Shown: positions 1-6,232, counted from the first letter of the stretch. The stretch: 14,582 nucleotides of DNA from Hyphomicrobiales bacterium (GCA_024236415.1 JACKKN010000031.1:1-14582); one strand, 5' to 3'. Numbers and translations are program-made. Notes: generated by a model from the sequence alone, not told the origin.

Positions 1-348
1 CAGCCAGAAGCGCAGGGCCTTGCGCAGGGCCTTCTGCGCCAGCTTGGCCCGCTTGCCCGGCGACGCCGCCATGTGCAGGGCCCAGTCGCCGTAGGCCAGG
101 GCCAGGGAGGCCGGCGACAGGCCGAAGGTCAGCCGCGCGATGGCGGCGTGGATCTGGCGGTCGATGGCCTCCTCGCTGAGCACGCCCCACAGGGGTTCGG
201 GCACGCTGGCCTCGCCCTTGGCGGGCAGCAGGGCGGACAGGAAGGATTCCAGCCGGTCGGGGCGCGCGGATTTGGACTTCGCCCGTTTCGTCCGTGGGCG
301 CTTGGGCACCGGCGCGGGGTGGGCGGTTCTGGGGGATGTGGTTTTCAT
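1..348 (-). CDS. phaC: Polyhydroxyalkanoate synthase, N-terminal part (runs off left edge)
   Basis: Only the first 116 codons are inside the window; the frame stays open to base 1. Residues 1-35 are a basic, proline-rich, probably disordered tail. From about residue 57 the protein matches the N-terminal domain of poly-beta-hydroxybutyrate polymerases. The family hallmark is seen around residues 77-106: GLSPASLALAYGDWALHMAA followed by SPGK and a Lys/Ala/Leu-rich helix. These enzymes polymerise (R)-3-hydroxyacyl-CoA into carbon-storage granules. The catalytic Cys-Asp-His core would lie beyond the edge and cannot be checked. The ATG is chosen because GGAGG lies 9 nt upstream on the minus strand. 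The gene is divergent from the cation ATPase across a 336-base region. Family is fairly sure; class (I or a PhaC-like paralogue) is not decidable. Confidence 0.8.
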   Translation of the reverse strand, partial: MKTTSPRTAHPAPVPKRPRTKRAKSKSARPDRLESFLSALLPAKGEASVPEPLWGVLSEEAIDRQIHAAIARLTFGLSPASLALAYGDWALHMAASPGKRAKLAQKALRKALRFWL

Positions 349-442
349 GGTCCGGCGCCTCCGAAGGGGTTGGGGTGGCCCGGAAAAGGACGGCGCGCGG
401 TGCCGACGGGGTGGTGTCGGAGCCGGGAATGGCTCGGCGGCC

Positions 443-470
443 GTGCATGACAGGACGTTCGGGCATGCAC
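443..470. repeat. Inverted repeat GTGCATG-N14-CATGCAC
   Basis: Two perfect 7-base arms (443-449 and 464-470) are separated by 14 bases, about two helical turns between arm centres. The repeat lies about 95 bases upstream of the phaC start on the minus strand. The spacing would suit a dimeric regulator, but no known operator is recognised and chance is possible. Confidence 0.3.
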
Positions 471-573
471 AGCGTCTCGCGCGCCCCGGGGCAAACCTTC
501 AGCCCGACGCACCGCACGTCGCATTCCCGTTCATTACGTCGTTCCATTGTAGCGGCGGACGGCGCCGGACGCC

Positions 574-587
574 GTGATATTTGTCAA
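574..587. promoter_or_regulatory. Crp/Fnr-family (FNR/FixK-like) box
   Basis: GTGAT-ATTT-GTCAA matches the FNR/FixK consensus TTGAT-N4-ATCAA at 8 of 10 defined positions and keeps the TGA-N6-TCA core. It lies about 98 bases upstream of the ATPase start and 226 bases from the phaC start. Oxygen or redox control of this pair would fit known FNR/ANR-type or DosR-type control of similar stress genes in other bacteria. The match is by eye only and no promoter is aligned to it. Confidence 0.4.
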
Positions 588-590
588 AGT

Positions 591-615
591 CAGCCCTGCG
601 GCTGGGGCAGGGCTG
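591..615 (+). repeat. Leader hairpin upstream of the cation ATPase
   Basis: CAGCCCTG (591-598) and CAGGGCTG (608-615) form a perfect 8-bp stem with a 9-base loop, immediately after the Crp/Fnr-like box. No T-run follows, so it is not a classic terminator. It could stabilise or attenuate the ATPase leader, or be an operator. Confidence 0.35.
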
Positions 616-684
616 CAAATTTTCACCTTGCCTCGGGCCGCCCGGTTCGCCCACGCTTGAAGGTGGTGGCTGACAGGAAAGGCC

Positions 685-3426
685 ATGCACGGAAAGGACC
701 AGCGACGGACGACCCCCGGCCCGGGACCGGCCTGGCACGCCCTGTCCGCGGAGGCGGTGCTGTCCGAATGCCGCGCCAGCCCCGACGGCCTGGACGGCGA
801 GGAGGCGGCGCGCCGGCTGGCGGCCCACGGCCCCAATCGCCTGCGCCCGCCCAAGCCCCGCAACCCGCTGTTGCGGTTCCTGGTCCAGTTCCACAACGTC
901 CTGATCTACGTGCTGCTGGCGGCGGGGGTGGTCACCACCCTGCTGGGCCATTGGGTGGACGCCGGGGTGATCTTCGGCGTGGTGGTCGTCAACGCCATCG
1001 TCGGCTTCATCCAGGAGGGCAAGGCGGAAAAGGCCCTGGATGCCATCCGCAACATGCTGTCGGCCACCGCCACCGTGGTTCGTGACGGGCAGCGCATCGC
1101 CATCCCGGCCACCCAGGTGGTCCCCGGCGACGTCGTGTTCCTGCAATCGGGCGACAAGGTGCCGGCCGACATGCGGCTGTTGCGGGTCAGGTCGCTGCAG
1201 ATCCAGGAGGCGGCCCTGACCGGGGAATCGGTGCCCGCCGACAAGGAGTCGGTCCAGGTGGCGGTCGATGCCGCCCTGGGCGACCGCACCTGCATGGCCT
1301 ATTCCAGCACCCTGGTCACCTATGGCCAGGGCTCGGGCGTGGTGGTGGCCACCGGTGACGGCACCGAGATCGGCCGCATCAGCGCCATGCTGGGCCAGGT
1401 CGAGGCCCTGACCACGCCACTGGTGCGGCAGATGGCCGTGTTCAGCCGCTGGCTGACCCTGGCCATCCTGGTGGTGGCGGCGCTGACGTTCCTGTTCGGC
1501 TACGCCGTGCGCGGCTATCCCGCCGCCGACATGTTTCTGGCCGCGGTCGGCCTGGCGGTGGCGGCCATCCCCGAGGGCCTGCCGGCGATCATGACCATCA
1601 CCCTGGCCATCGGCGTGCAGCGCATGGCCGCGCGCAACGCCATCGTCCGCCGCCTGCCGGCGGTGGAGACCCTGGGCTCGGTGTCGGTGATCTGTTCGGA
1701 CAAGACCGGCACCCTGACCCAGAACGAGATGACGGCCCAGGCCGTGGCCACGGCACGCCACCTGTTCGAGGTCACCGGTGTCGGCTACGCGCCCACCGGA
1801 TCGTTCCTGCTGGACGGCATCGAGGTGGAGCCCGAGCACCGGCAGTTGCTGACCCGGTTGGCCGAGGGCGCGGCCCTGTGCAGCGACGCGGTGATCCGCG
1901 AGAAGGAGGGCCACTGGTTCGTGGACGGCGATCCCACCGAGGGCGCCCTGGTGACCCTGGCCCTGAAGGCGGGGGTGGACATGGCGGCCCTGCACCGGGC
2001 CTGGCCGCGCACCGACGAGATCCCCTTCGAATCCGAGCACCGGTTCATGGCCACCCTGCACCACGGCGCCGACGGCGGCGCCATCGTCCTGGTCAAGGGC
2101 GCGCCGGAACGCATCCTGACCATGTGCACCTGGCAGCGGTCCTACGCCGAGGACGAGCCCCTGGACCTGGACTACTGGCAGGGCCGCATGCAGGAGATCG
2201 CCTCGCGCGGGCAGCGCCTGCTGGCCCTGGCGGTGCGCAACGTGCACCCGGACCAGCGGGCCCTTGTCCGCGACGACCTGGCCGAGGGGTTGACGCTGCT
2301 GGGCGTGTTCGGCCTGCTGGACCCGCCGCGCCAGGAGGCCATCGCCGCCGTGACCCGGTGCCAGGACGCCGGCATCCGCATCAAGATGATCACCGGCGAC
2401 CACACCGGCACGGCCATTTCCATCGCCCGCAACCTGGGCCTGGTGCACACCACGGCGGCCCTCTCGGGCAGCGAGCTGGAGGCCATGGACGACGACACGC
2501 TGCGGGCCCGGGTGCGCGACGTCGACGTGTTCGCCCGCGCCAGCCCCGAGCACAAGCTGCGCCTGGTGCGCGCCATCCAGGCCAATGGCCAGGTCCTGGC
2601 CATGACCGGCGATGGCGTCAACGATGCGCCGGCCCTGAAGCAGGCCGACATCGGCGTGGCCATGGGCCTGAAGGGGACCGAGGCGGCCAAGGAGGCGGCC
2701 GAGATGGTCCTGGCCGACGACAACTTCGCCACCATCTCCCACGCCGTGGAGGAGGGGCGCACGGTCTACGACAACCTGAAGAAGGCCATCATCTTCATCC
2801 TGCCCACCAACGGCGGCGAGGCGCTGACCATCATCGCCGCCATCCTGCTGGGCCGGGTCCTGCCCATTACCGCGGTCCAGATCCTGTGGGTCAACATGAT
2901 CACCGCCGTCACCCTGGCCCTGGCCCTGGCCTTCGAGCCGGTGGAGGCCGACGTCATGAAGCGCCACCCGCGGGCGCCCGACGAACCCCTGCTGTCGCCG
3001 TTCCTGACCTGGCGCATCGTGTTCGTGTCGCTGATCCTGGTGGCCGGCACCTTCGGCCTGTACGTCTACGAGCGGTCCGGCGGGGCCGAGGTGGCGGCGG
3101 CGCGGACCGTGGCCGTCAACACCCTGGTGTTCTTCGAGATCTTCTACCTGTTCAACACCCGGTTCCTGCGCGGCCCGGTGTTGAACCGCCGGGGGCTGGC
3201 CGGCAGCCGGGCGGTGCTGGCGGCGGTGGCCATCGTCATCTTCTTCCAGCTTCTGTTCACCTATGCGCCGCCCATGCAGGTGCTGTTCGACACCCGGCCC
3301 ATGGACGCCGTGGCGTGGCTGTGGGTGGTCGCCGTGGCCTCCACGGTGCTGTTCGCCGTCGAGGCCGAGAAATGGGTCCTGCGCCGGTGGGCCGCCCGCG
3401 CCGCGCGGCGCGATCCGGACCTATAG
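685..3426 (+). CDS. P2-type (CtpF/PacL-like) cation-transporting ATPase
   Basis: This is a complete 913-residue P-type ATPase of the inner membrane that couples ATP hydrolysis to cation transport. An N-terminal cation-ATPase domain (about 15-80) leads into TM1-2 (about 71-110). The actuator loop TGES is at 179-182, PEGLP in TM4 at 296-300, and the phosphorylated Asp at 339 in DKTGTLT. KGAPER is at 471-476 (nucleotide binding) and TGDGVNDAP at 641-649. Six C-terminal helices follow. Compared with SERCA, the ligands E297, N709, E712, N737 and T740 are kept, but the Asp800 position is Ala741. That pattern resembles mycobacterial CtpF. There is no metal-binding N-terminal Cys motif, so it is not a CopA/ZntA pump. 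Ca2+ or Mn2+ export is likely; Na+ is possible. The ATG follows AGGAAAGG. Its stop overlaps that of the convergent transporter by 6 bases. Confidence 0.93.
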   Translation: MHGKDQRRTTPGPGPAWHALSAEAVLSECRASPDGLDGEEAARRLAAHGPNRLRPPKPRNPLLRFLVQFHNVLIYVLLAAGVVTTLLGHWVDAGVIFGVVVVNAIVGFIQEGKAEKALDAIRNMLSATATVVRDGQRIAIPATQVVPGDVVFLQSGDKVPADMRLLRVRSLQIQEAALTGESVPADKESVQVAVDAALGDRTCMAYSSTLVTYGQGSGVVVATGDGTEIGRISAMLGQVEALTTPLVRQMAVFSRWLTLAILVVAALTFLFGYAVRGYPAADMFLAAVGLAVAAIPEGLPAIMTITLAIGVQRMAARNAIVRRLPAVETLGSVSVICSDKTGTLTQNEMTAQAVATARHLFEVTGVGYAPTGSFLLDGIEVEPEHRQLLTRLAEGAALCSDAVIREKEGHWFVDGDPTEGALVTLALKAGVDMAALHRAWPRTDEIPFESEHRFMATLHHGADGGAIVLVKGAPERILTMCTWQRSYAEDEPLDLDYWQGRMQEIASRGQRLLALAVRNVHPDQRALVRDDLAEGLTLLGVFGLLDPPRQEAIAAVTRCQDAGIRIKMITGDHTGTAISIARNLGLVHTTAALSGSELEAMDDDTLRARVRDVDVFARASPEHKLRLVRAIQANGQVLAMTGDGVNDAPALKQADIGVAMGLKGTEAAKEAAEMVLADDNFATISHAVEEGRTVYDNLKKAIIFILPTNGGEALTIIAAILLGRVLPITAVQILWVNMITAVTLALALAFEPVEADVMKRHPRAPDEPLLSPFLTWRIVFVSLILVAGTFGLYVYERSGGAEVAAARTVAVNTLVFFEIFYLFNTRFLRGPVLNRRGLAGSRAVLAAVAIVIFFQLLFTYAPPMQVLFDTRPMDAVAWLWVVAVASTVLFAVEAEKWVLRRWAARAARRDPDL

Positions 3427-4410
3427 CCAGCGCATCTTCTTGAACAGCCAGATCTCCACCGCCGCGAACAGGGCCAGGCCGCCGCAGACGATCAGGAACG
3501 ACCAGTGGTTCTCGGCGCCCGGGATGCCGCCCACGTTGATGCCCAGCAGGCCGGTGATGAAGCCCAGCGGCATCATCACCGTGGCCACCAGGGTCAGAAT
3601 GTACATGACCCGCTCCATGCGCTGGGACTGGCGGCTCAGCAGTTCGTCCTGGACCACCGCCGAGCGTTCGCGCACCTCGTCCAGCTCCTCGATGATGCGG
3701 GTCACCCGGTCCACGGTCTCGCGCAGGCGGCCGCGCACCCGTTCCTTCAGCCAGGGCTCGTTCAGGGTCAACAGGCGGTTCACGGCGTCCCGCTGCGGCG
3801 CGATGTAGCGGCGCAGGGTGATGGCCACCCGGCGCAGGTCCACCAGCTTGAACCGCACCTCGCGCAGGTTCGGCGTGGCCTCGTCGCCGGCGAGAAGCTG
3901 CTCCTCCAGGTCGGCGACCAGGTCGCCCAGTTCCTCGATGGCCGGCCCCATGCGTTCGGTCAGGCCCGCCGCCACGCGCGCCACCAGGTGGGCGGGGGAC
4001 ACGGGACCGCGGCCTTCGGCCAGGTGGTCGCGCAGGTCCTGGATCGCCTGCAGGCGGCGCAGGCGGGTCGAGATGACCCGGTGCTCCTCGACCCAGATGC
4101 GCAGGGACACCATGTCCTCGGGCTCGGCACCGGGGTTCAGGTTGACGCCGCGCAGGATGACCATGATGCCATCCGCGAAGCCGTCGCACCGGGGCCGCGT
4201 CTCGCCGGCCAGCAGGCCGTCGACGACGAAGGTGTCCAGGCCGCTGTCCCGGCGCAGCCAGGTTTCGGTGGCCGGGTTGGTGCAGTCCAGGTGAATCCAG
4301 ATGGGGCCCCGGTCGGGCGTCCAGGCCTCGACGGCCTGCCAGTCCACCTCCGCGCCGCCGCCCTTGCCGTCCAGCATGTAGGCGCAGATGAGTTCCGGAT
4401 GGTCGGTCAT
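3421..4410 (-). CDS. zntB: CorA-family divalent cation transporter, ZntB-like
   Basis: This complete 329-residue protein has the CorA layout: a long cytoplasmic alpha/beta plus helical domain (about 1-265) and two C-terminal membrane helices (about 268-289 and 303-325). The pore signature at 290-292 is GIN, followed by VGGIPG. The GxN plus VGGIPG form is typical of ZntB rather than the GMN of Mg2+-transporting CorA. Family members form homopentamers; ZntB moves Zn2+. The substrate here is inferred from the motif only. The ATG is set by AGGAGG 8 nt upstream on the minus strand. The gene is convergent with the cation ATPase: the palindrome CTATAG at 3421-3426 contains both TAG stops. Upstream, it is divergent from hsp20-1. 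Confidence 0.88.
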   Translation of the reverse strand: MTDHPELICAYMLDGKGGGAEVDWQAVEAWTPDRGPIWIHLDCTNPATETWLRRDSGLDTFVVDGLLAGETRPRCDGFADGIMVILRGVNLNPGAEPEDMVSLRIWVEEHRVISTRLRRLQAIQDLRDHLAEGRGPVSPAHLVARVAAGLTERMGPAIEELGDLVADLEEQLLAGDEATPNLREVRFKLVDLRRVAITLRRYIAPQRDAVNRLLTLNEPWLKERVRGRLRETVDRVTRIIEELDEVRERSAVVQDELLSRQSQRMERVMYILTLVATVMMPLGFITGLLGINVGGIPGAENHWSFLIVCGGLALFAAVEIWLFKKMRWL

Positions 4411-4563
4411 GTCGCTTTCCTCCTGCCGGCCAATGCCCGTCCGCAGGCCCCTAGGCTACCCCGTCTGCCCATCGGTGGCATGGAAAACTTCATGGCCGGC
4501 ATGGGGCACGCGGTGGCTTGCGGGCGGGGCCCGACCCGACTACCTGAACGGAAACGGACGACG

Positions 4564-4579
4564 GCGCGGCCCGCCGCGC
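4564..4579 (+). repeat. Upstream hairpin of the hsp20-1 leader
   Basis: GCGCGG (4564-4569), a CCCG loop and CCGCGC (4574-4579) form a GC-only 6-bp hairpin. It lies 13 bases before the thermometer-like stem. A similarly placed GC hairpin precedes the ROSE-like stem of hsp20-2. The transcription start is not known, so its presence in the RNA is an inference. Confidence 0.4.
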
Positions 4580-4592
4580 ACCGCCGCCGTGC

Positions 4593-4631
4593 CATGTGTC
4601 GCATTTTTTCGCAAGGGAGGGTGCCACCATG
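4593..4631 (+). promoter_or_regulatory. FourU-like RNA thermometer burying the hsp20-1 ribosome-binding site
   Basis: Bases 4601-4610 (GCAUUUUUUC) pair without interruption to 4615-4624 (GGGAGGGUGC), closed by a GCAA tetraloop (4611-4614), giving ten pairs. Five of them are U-G wobbles. The paired 3' strand contains the whole Shine-Dalgarno, 8 nt before the ATG. After a C-C mismatch, the pairs U4599-A4626 and G4598-C4627 form. Past a one-base bulge (U4597), CAUG at 4593-4596 then pairs with CAUG at 4628-4631, covering the start codon. A long but wobble-rich stem masking the ribosome site is the principle of fourU thermometers. Pairing is read directly; heat control is inferred and fits the downstream gene. 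Confidence 0.65.
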
Positions 4632-5060
4632 CATCGCTACGACTTTTCCCCGCTGTTCCGTTCCTCGGTCGGATTTGACCGGCTCCAGTTCCTGCTCGAT
4701 TCGGCCCGGCAGAAGGAGGGCGAGGCCGCCCTGGCCTATCCGCCCTACGACATCGCCGTCACCGGTGACGGCCAATACCGCATCACCATGGCCGTGCCCG
4801 GGTTCGATCCCGCCGACCTGGACGTGCAGGTCGAGCACGAGACCCTGCAGGTCAGCGGCCGCCGGCAGGCCCGGGACACGGGCGAGCTGACCTACCTGCA
4901 CCGCGGCATCCAGGGCCAGGACTTCGAGCGCCGGTTCGAGCTGGCCGAGCACATCCGGGTCGTGGGCGCCAACCTGGACAAGGGCCTGCTGACCATCGAC
5001 CTGGAGCGTGTGATCCCGGAGGAGAAGAAGCCGCGCAAGATCGACATCTCGTCCCTCTAA
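4629..5060 (+). CDS. hsp20: Small heat-shock protein, IbpA-like (hsp20-1)
   Basis: This is a 143-residue alpha-crystallin-domain chaperone. The N-terminus (MHRYDFSPLFRSSVGFDR) is the class A/IbpA type. The alpha-crystallin domain spans about residues 38-130 and contains PPYDI, the VPGFDPADLDV strand and GANLDKGLL. The C-terminal IxI motif is IDI at 138-140. Such proteins hold unfolding proteins in large oligomers, ATP-independently, for later refolding by other chaperones such as DnaK. The ATG at 4629 is preferred over an in-frame ATG at 4596 because GGGAGG ends 8 nt before it and homology begins there. It is followed 160 bases later by a paralogue with the same N-terminal pattern, so the pair looks like an old tandem duplication. 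I found no convincing promoter; a CTTG at 4517-4520 has poor spacing to a -10. Confidence 0.95.
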   Translation: MHRYDFSPLFRSSVGFDRLQFLLDSARQKEGEAALAYPPYDIAVTGDGQYRITMAVPGFDPADLDVQVEHETLQVSGRRQARDTGELTYLHRGIQGQDFERRFELAEHIRVVGANLDKGLLTIDLERVIPEEKKPRKIDISSL

Positions 5061-5098
5061 TATGCTGAAAACAAGAGGAAAAAATTTCGATGAAGGGG

Positions 5099-5127
5099 CT
5101 TGCACAGCCGAAATCACTGACCTAAAT
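5099..5127 (+). promoter_or_regulatory. Candidate RpoH-type promoter of hsp20-2
   Basis: CTTG (5099-5102) is followed after 18 bases by CCTAAAT (5121-5127), close to the alphaproteobacterial heat-shock pattern CTTG-N17-CYTATnT. Initiation near 5133-5135 would begin the RNA right at the first leader hairpin, giving a leader of nearly 90 nt, a usual length for ROSE leaders. The -10 match is imperfect. Confidence 0.35.
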
Positions 5128-5134
5128 CAACCTT

Positions 5135-5181
5135 GCCGGGCGCTGCCTCGCGGGCCCGGCAGCCACCGCCCCGACGGGCGG
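5135..5181 (+). repeat. Two GC hairpins in the hsp20-2 leader
   Basis: Hairpin one pairs GCCGGGC (5135-5141) with GCCCGGC (5154-5160) around a 12-base loop. Hairpin two pairs CCGCCC (5166-5171) with GGGCGG (5176-5181) around a CGAC loop. ROSE leaders normally carry one to three such stable hairpins before the temperature-sensing one. No T-run follows, so they are unlikely to be terminators for hsp20-1, although weak termination cannot be excluded. Confidence 0.5.
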
Positions 5182-5185
5182 ATGA

Positions 5186-5223
5186 CATGTTTGCATTGCT
5201 TCAAGATGGAGGATGTAGCCATG
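5186..5223 (+). promoter_or_regulatory. ROSE-type RNA thermometer at the hsp20-2 ribosome-binding site
   Basis: UUGCUUC (5196-5202) faces GGAGGAU (5208-5214) across an AAGAU loop. The register gives U-U, U-A, G-G, C-G, U-A, U-G, C-G. This is the known ROSE arrangement, in which the conserved U(U/C)GCU opposes the Shine-Dalgarno through a G-G pair. Below it lie C5194-G5215, G5193-U5216, U5192-A5217 and U5191-G5218 (A5195 bulged). After a U-C mismatch, CAUG at 5186-5189 pairs with CAUG at 5220-5223, masking the start codon. ROSE elements are known in front of small heat-shock genes in alpha- and gammaproteobacteria, where melting at high temperature frees the ribosome site. Folding is by eye. 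Confidence 0.72.
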
Positions 5224-5709
5224 ACGCGTTACGACTTTACCCCCCTGTTCCAGCACACCATCGGGTTCGATCGCTTGGCCCGCATGATGGATTCCGCGTT
5301 CCAGGCCGCCGACGCCAAGACCGCCTATCCGCCCTACAACATCGAGGCCGAGGGCGAGAACCACTACCGCATCACCATGGCGGTGGCCGGCTTCGACGAA
5401 ACCGAACTGGACGTGGAAGTGCGTGAACAGGCCCTGACCGTCACCGGGCGCAAGGCCGCCGAGGACAAGGACTCCACGTTCCTGTACCACGGCATCGCCG
5501 GGCGCGACTTCGTGCGCACCTTCCGGCTGGCCGACCACCTCAAGGTCACCGGCGCCAACCTGGCCAACGGCCTGCTGATCATCGACCTGGAGCGCGAGGT
5601 CCCCGAGACCATGAAGCCGCGCACCATCGAGATCAAGAAGAGCGCGCCGAAAAGCCTGGCCGAGAAGGCCAAGAAGCTGATTGAGAGCGCCACCTCGAAG
5701 GCGGCCTGA
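5221..5709 (+). CDS. hsp20: Small heat-shock protein, IbpA-like, with Lys-rich tail (hsp20-2)
   Basis: This 162-residue alpha-crystallin-domain chaperone is a clear paralogue of hsp20-1: both begin M-x-RYDF-x-PLF and carry GFDR at 15-18. The alpha-crystallin domain spans about residues 37-130, with PPYNIEAEG, VAGFDETELDV and GANLANGLL. The IxI motif is IEI at 136-138. Unlike hsp20-1, it continues for 24 residues in a Lys/Ala-rich, probably helical tail (KSAPKSLAEKAKKLIE). This tail could alter oligomer contacts or substrate choice. The frame is open upstream to 5062, but the ATG at 5221 is chosen because GGAGG ends 8 nt before it and the conserved N-terminus starts there. The leader carries its own thermometer and a candidate heat-shock promoter. 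Confidence 0.95.
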   Translation: MTRYDFTPLFQHTIGFDRLARMMDSAFQAADAKTAYPPYNIEAEGENHYRITMAVAGFDETELDVEVREQALTVTGRKAAEDKDSTFLYHGIAGRDFVRTFRLADHLKVTGANLANGLLIIDLEREVPETMKPRTIEIKKSAPKSLAEKAKKLIESATSKAA

Positions 5710-5718
5710 CGGGCCACC

Positions 5719-5770
5719 GGAGCCGGCCTCCCCTTCCAGCCTCCCATTCCGGCCTCGGGAGGCCGGCTCC
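5719..5770 (+). repeat. Long inverted repeat with an alternative hairpin, after hsp20-2
   Basis: GGAGCCGGCCTCCC (5719-5732) is perfectly complementary to GGGAGGCCGGCTCC (5757-5770), a 14-bp stem with a 24-base loop. The 3' arm can instead fold with the loop: CCGGCCT (5749-5755), a CGGG tetraloop, and AGGCCGG (5760-5766). The two folds exclude each other. No T-run follows. It begins 10 bases after the hsp20-2 stop and lies 88 bases before the next start. Partial termination, protection of the hsp20 mRNA 3' end, or attenuation are all possible. Confidence 0.55.
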
Positions 5771-5857
5771 CCCATGTTCCCCCTGTCTTGCGCAACCCCG
5801 TGCCCGCCGCGCCGCGCGGGGGCCACGGAACGTGTCGCTTGTTCGGAGGACCGGAAG

Positions 5858-6232
5858 ATGCAAGGACGCAAACCTTTCTCCTGGCAGCCCCAGGAAGGCC
5901 CCGGCAGGCCGCCACCGGGGCCTTCCACGGACCCCGGCGACCACAACCGGGCCGCCCTGCTTCGCCTGGGCCTGGCCTTCGCCGTCGCCGTATTCCTGGC
6001 CTCGTCCGCGCCGCTGCCGCTGGTGCCGGTCATGGCCGGCTCGCTGCTGCTGGTGGCGGCGGTCGCCAGCGCCGTGCTCGCCCTGTTCCTGGGCGAGCGT
6101 CCCGCGGGACCGCGGCTGACCCGGTGGGACGAGGCCGCCGTGCTGATGGCGGCGAGTCTGGTCATGGACCTGCTGACCGACCCCGCGGCCGCCACCGCGG
6201 CCCTTCAGGCGCTTTCCGCCGGCGCCCCCTAG
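5858..6232 (+). CDS. Small two-helix membrane protein, unknown function
   Basis: This 124-residue protein is of no family I recognise. Residues 1-30 are polar and Pro/Gly-rich. Two hydrophobic segments follow: about 35-48 plus its continuation to 58, and 59-77, separated only by the proline-containing turn SSAPLPLVP. They form a likely helical hairpin in the inner membrane. After GERPAGPRLTRWDE comes an amphipathic, Ala/Leu-rich end. There are no cysteines or catalytic motifs. The ATG is supported by GGAGGA ending 7 nt before it; longer in-frame starts lack a ribosome site. It sits between the small heat-shock genes and groESL, all on the plus strand. The TAG stop lies in the loop and stem of a large hairpin. 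Codon use looks like its neighbours. Confidence 0.7.
   Translation: MQGRKPFSWQPQEGPGRPPPGPSTDPGDHNRAALLRLGLAFAVAVFLASSAPLPLVPVMAGSLLLVAAVASAVLALFLGERPAGPRLTRWDEAAVLMAASLVMDLLTDPAAATAALQALSAGAP

Larger units (their letters stand above)
349..684. other. Divergent intergenic region between phaC and the cation ATPase
   Basis: No plausible gene lies in these 336 bases. The region holds the phaC Shine-Dalgarno at its left end, an inverted repeat at 443-470, a Crp/Fnr-like palindrome at 574-587, a leader hairpin at 591-615, and the ATPase Shine-Dalgarno (AGGAAAGG just before the ATG at 685). Both flanking genes must be transcribed outward from here. I could not place convincing -35/-10 pairs for either. 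Confidence 0.7.

Noticed and set aside
499..2967. An 822-codon open frame antisense to the cation ATPase
   Set aside because: It is rich in Gly/His/Gln/Asp with no domain, and mirrors codon bias of the real gene in GC-rich DNA. The ATPase on the other strand has every family motif.
4517..4546. CTTG (4517-4520) with CTACCT as a heat-shock promoter of hsp20-1
   Set aside because: The spacing is 19 bases and the -10 match is poor, so it was not annotated.
5117..5130. CTGAC-CTAA-ATCAA upstream of hsp20-2 as a second Crp/Fnr box
   Set aside because: Only one half-site is exact. It overlaps the better-fitting CTTG/CCTAAAT heat-shock promoter candidate, so I do not call it separately.
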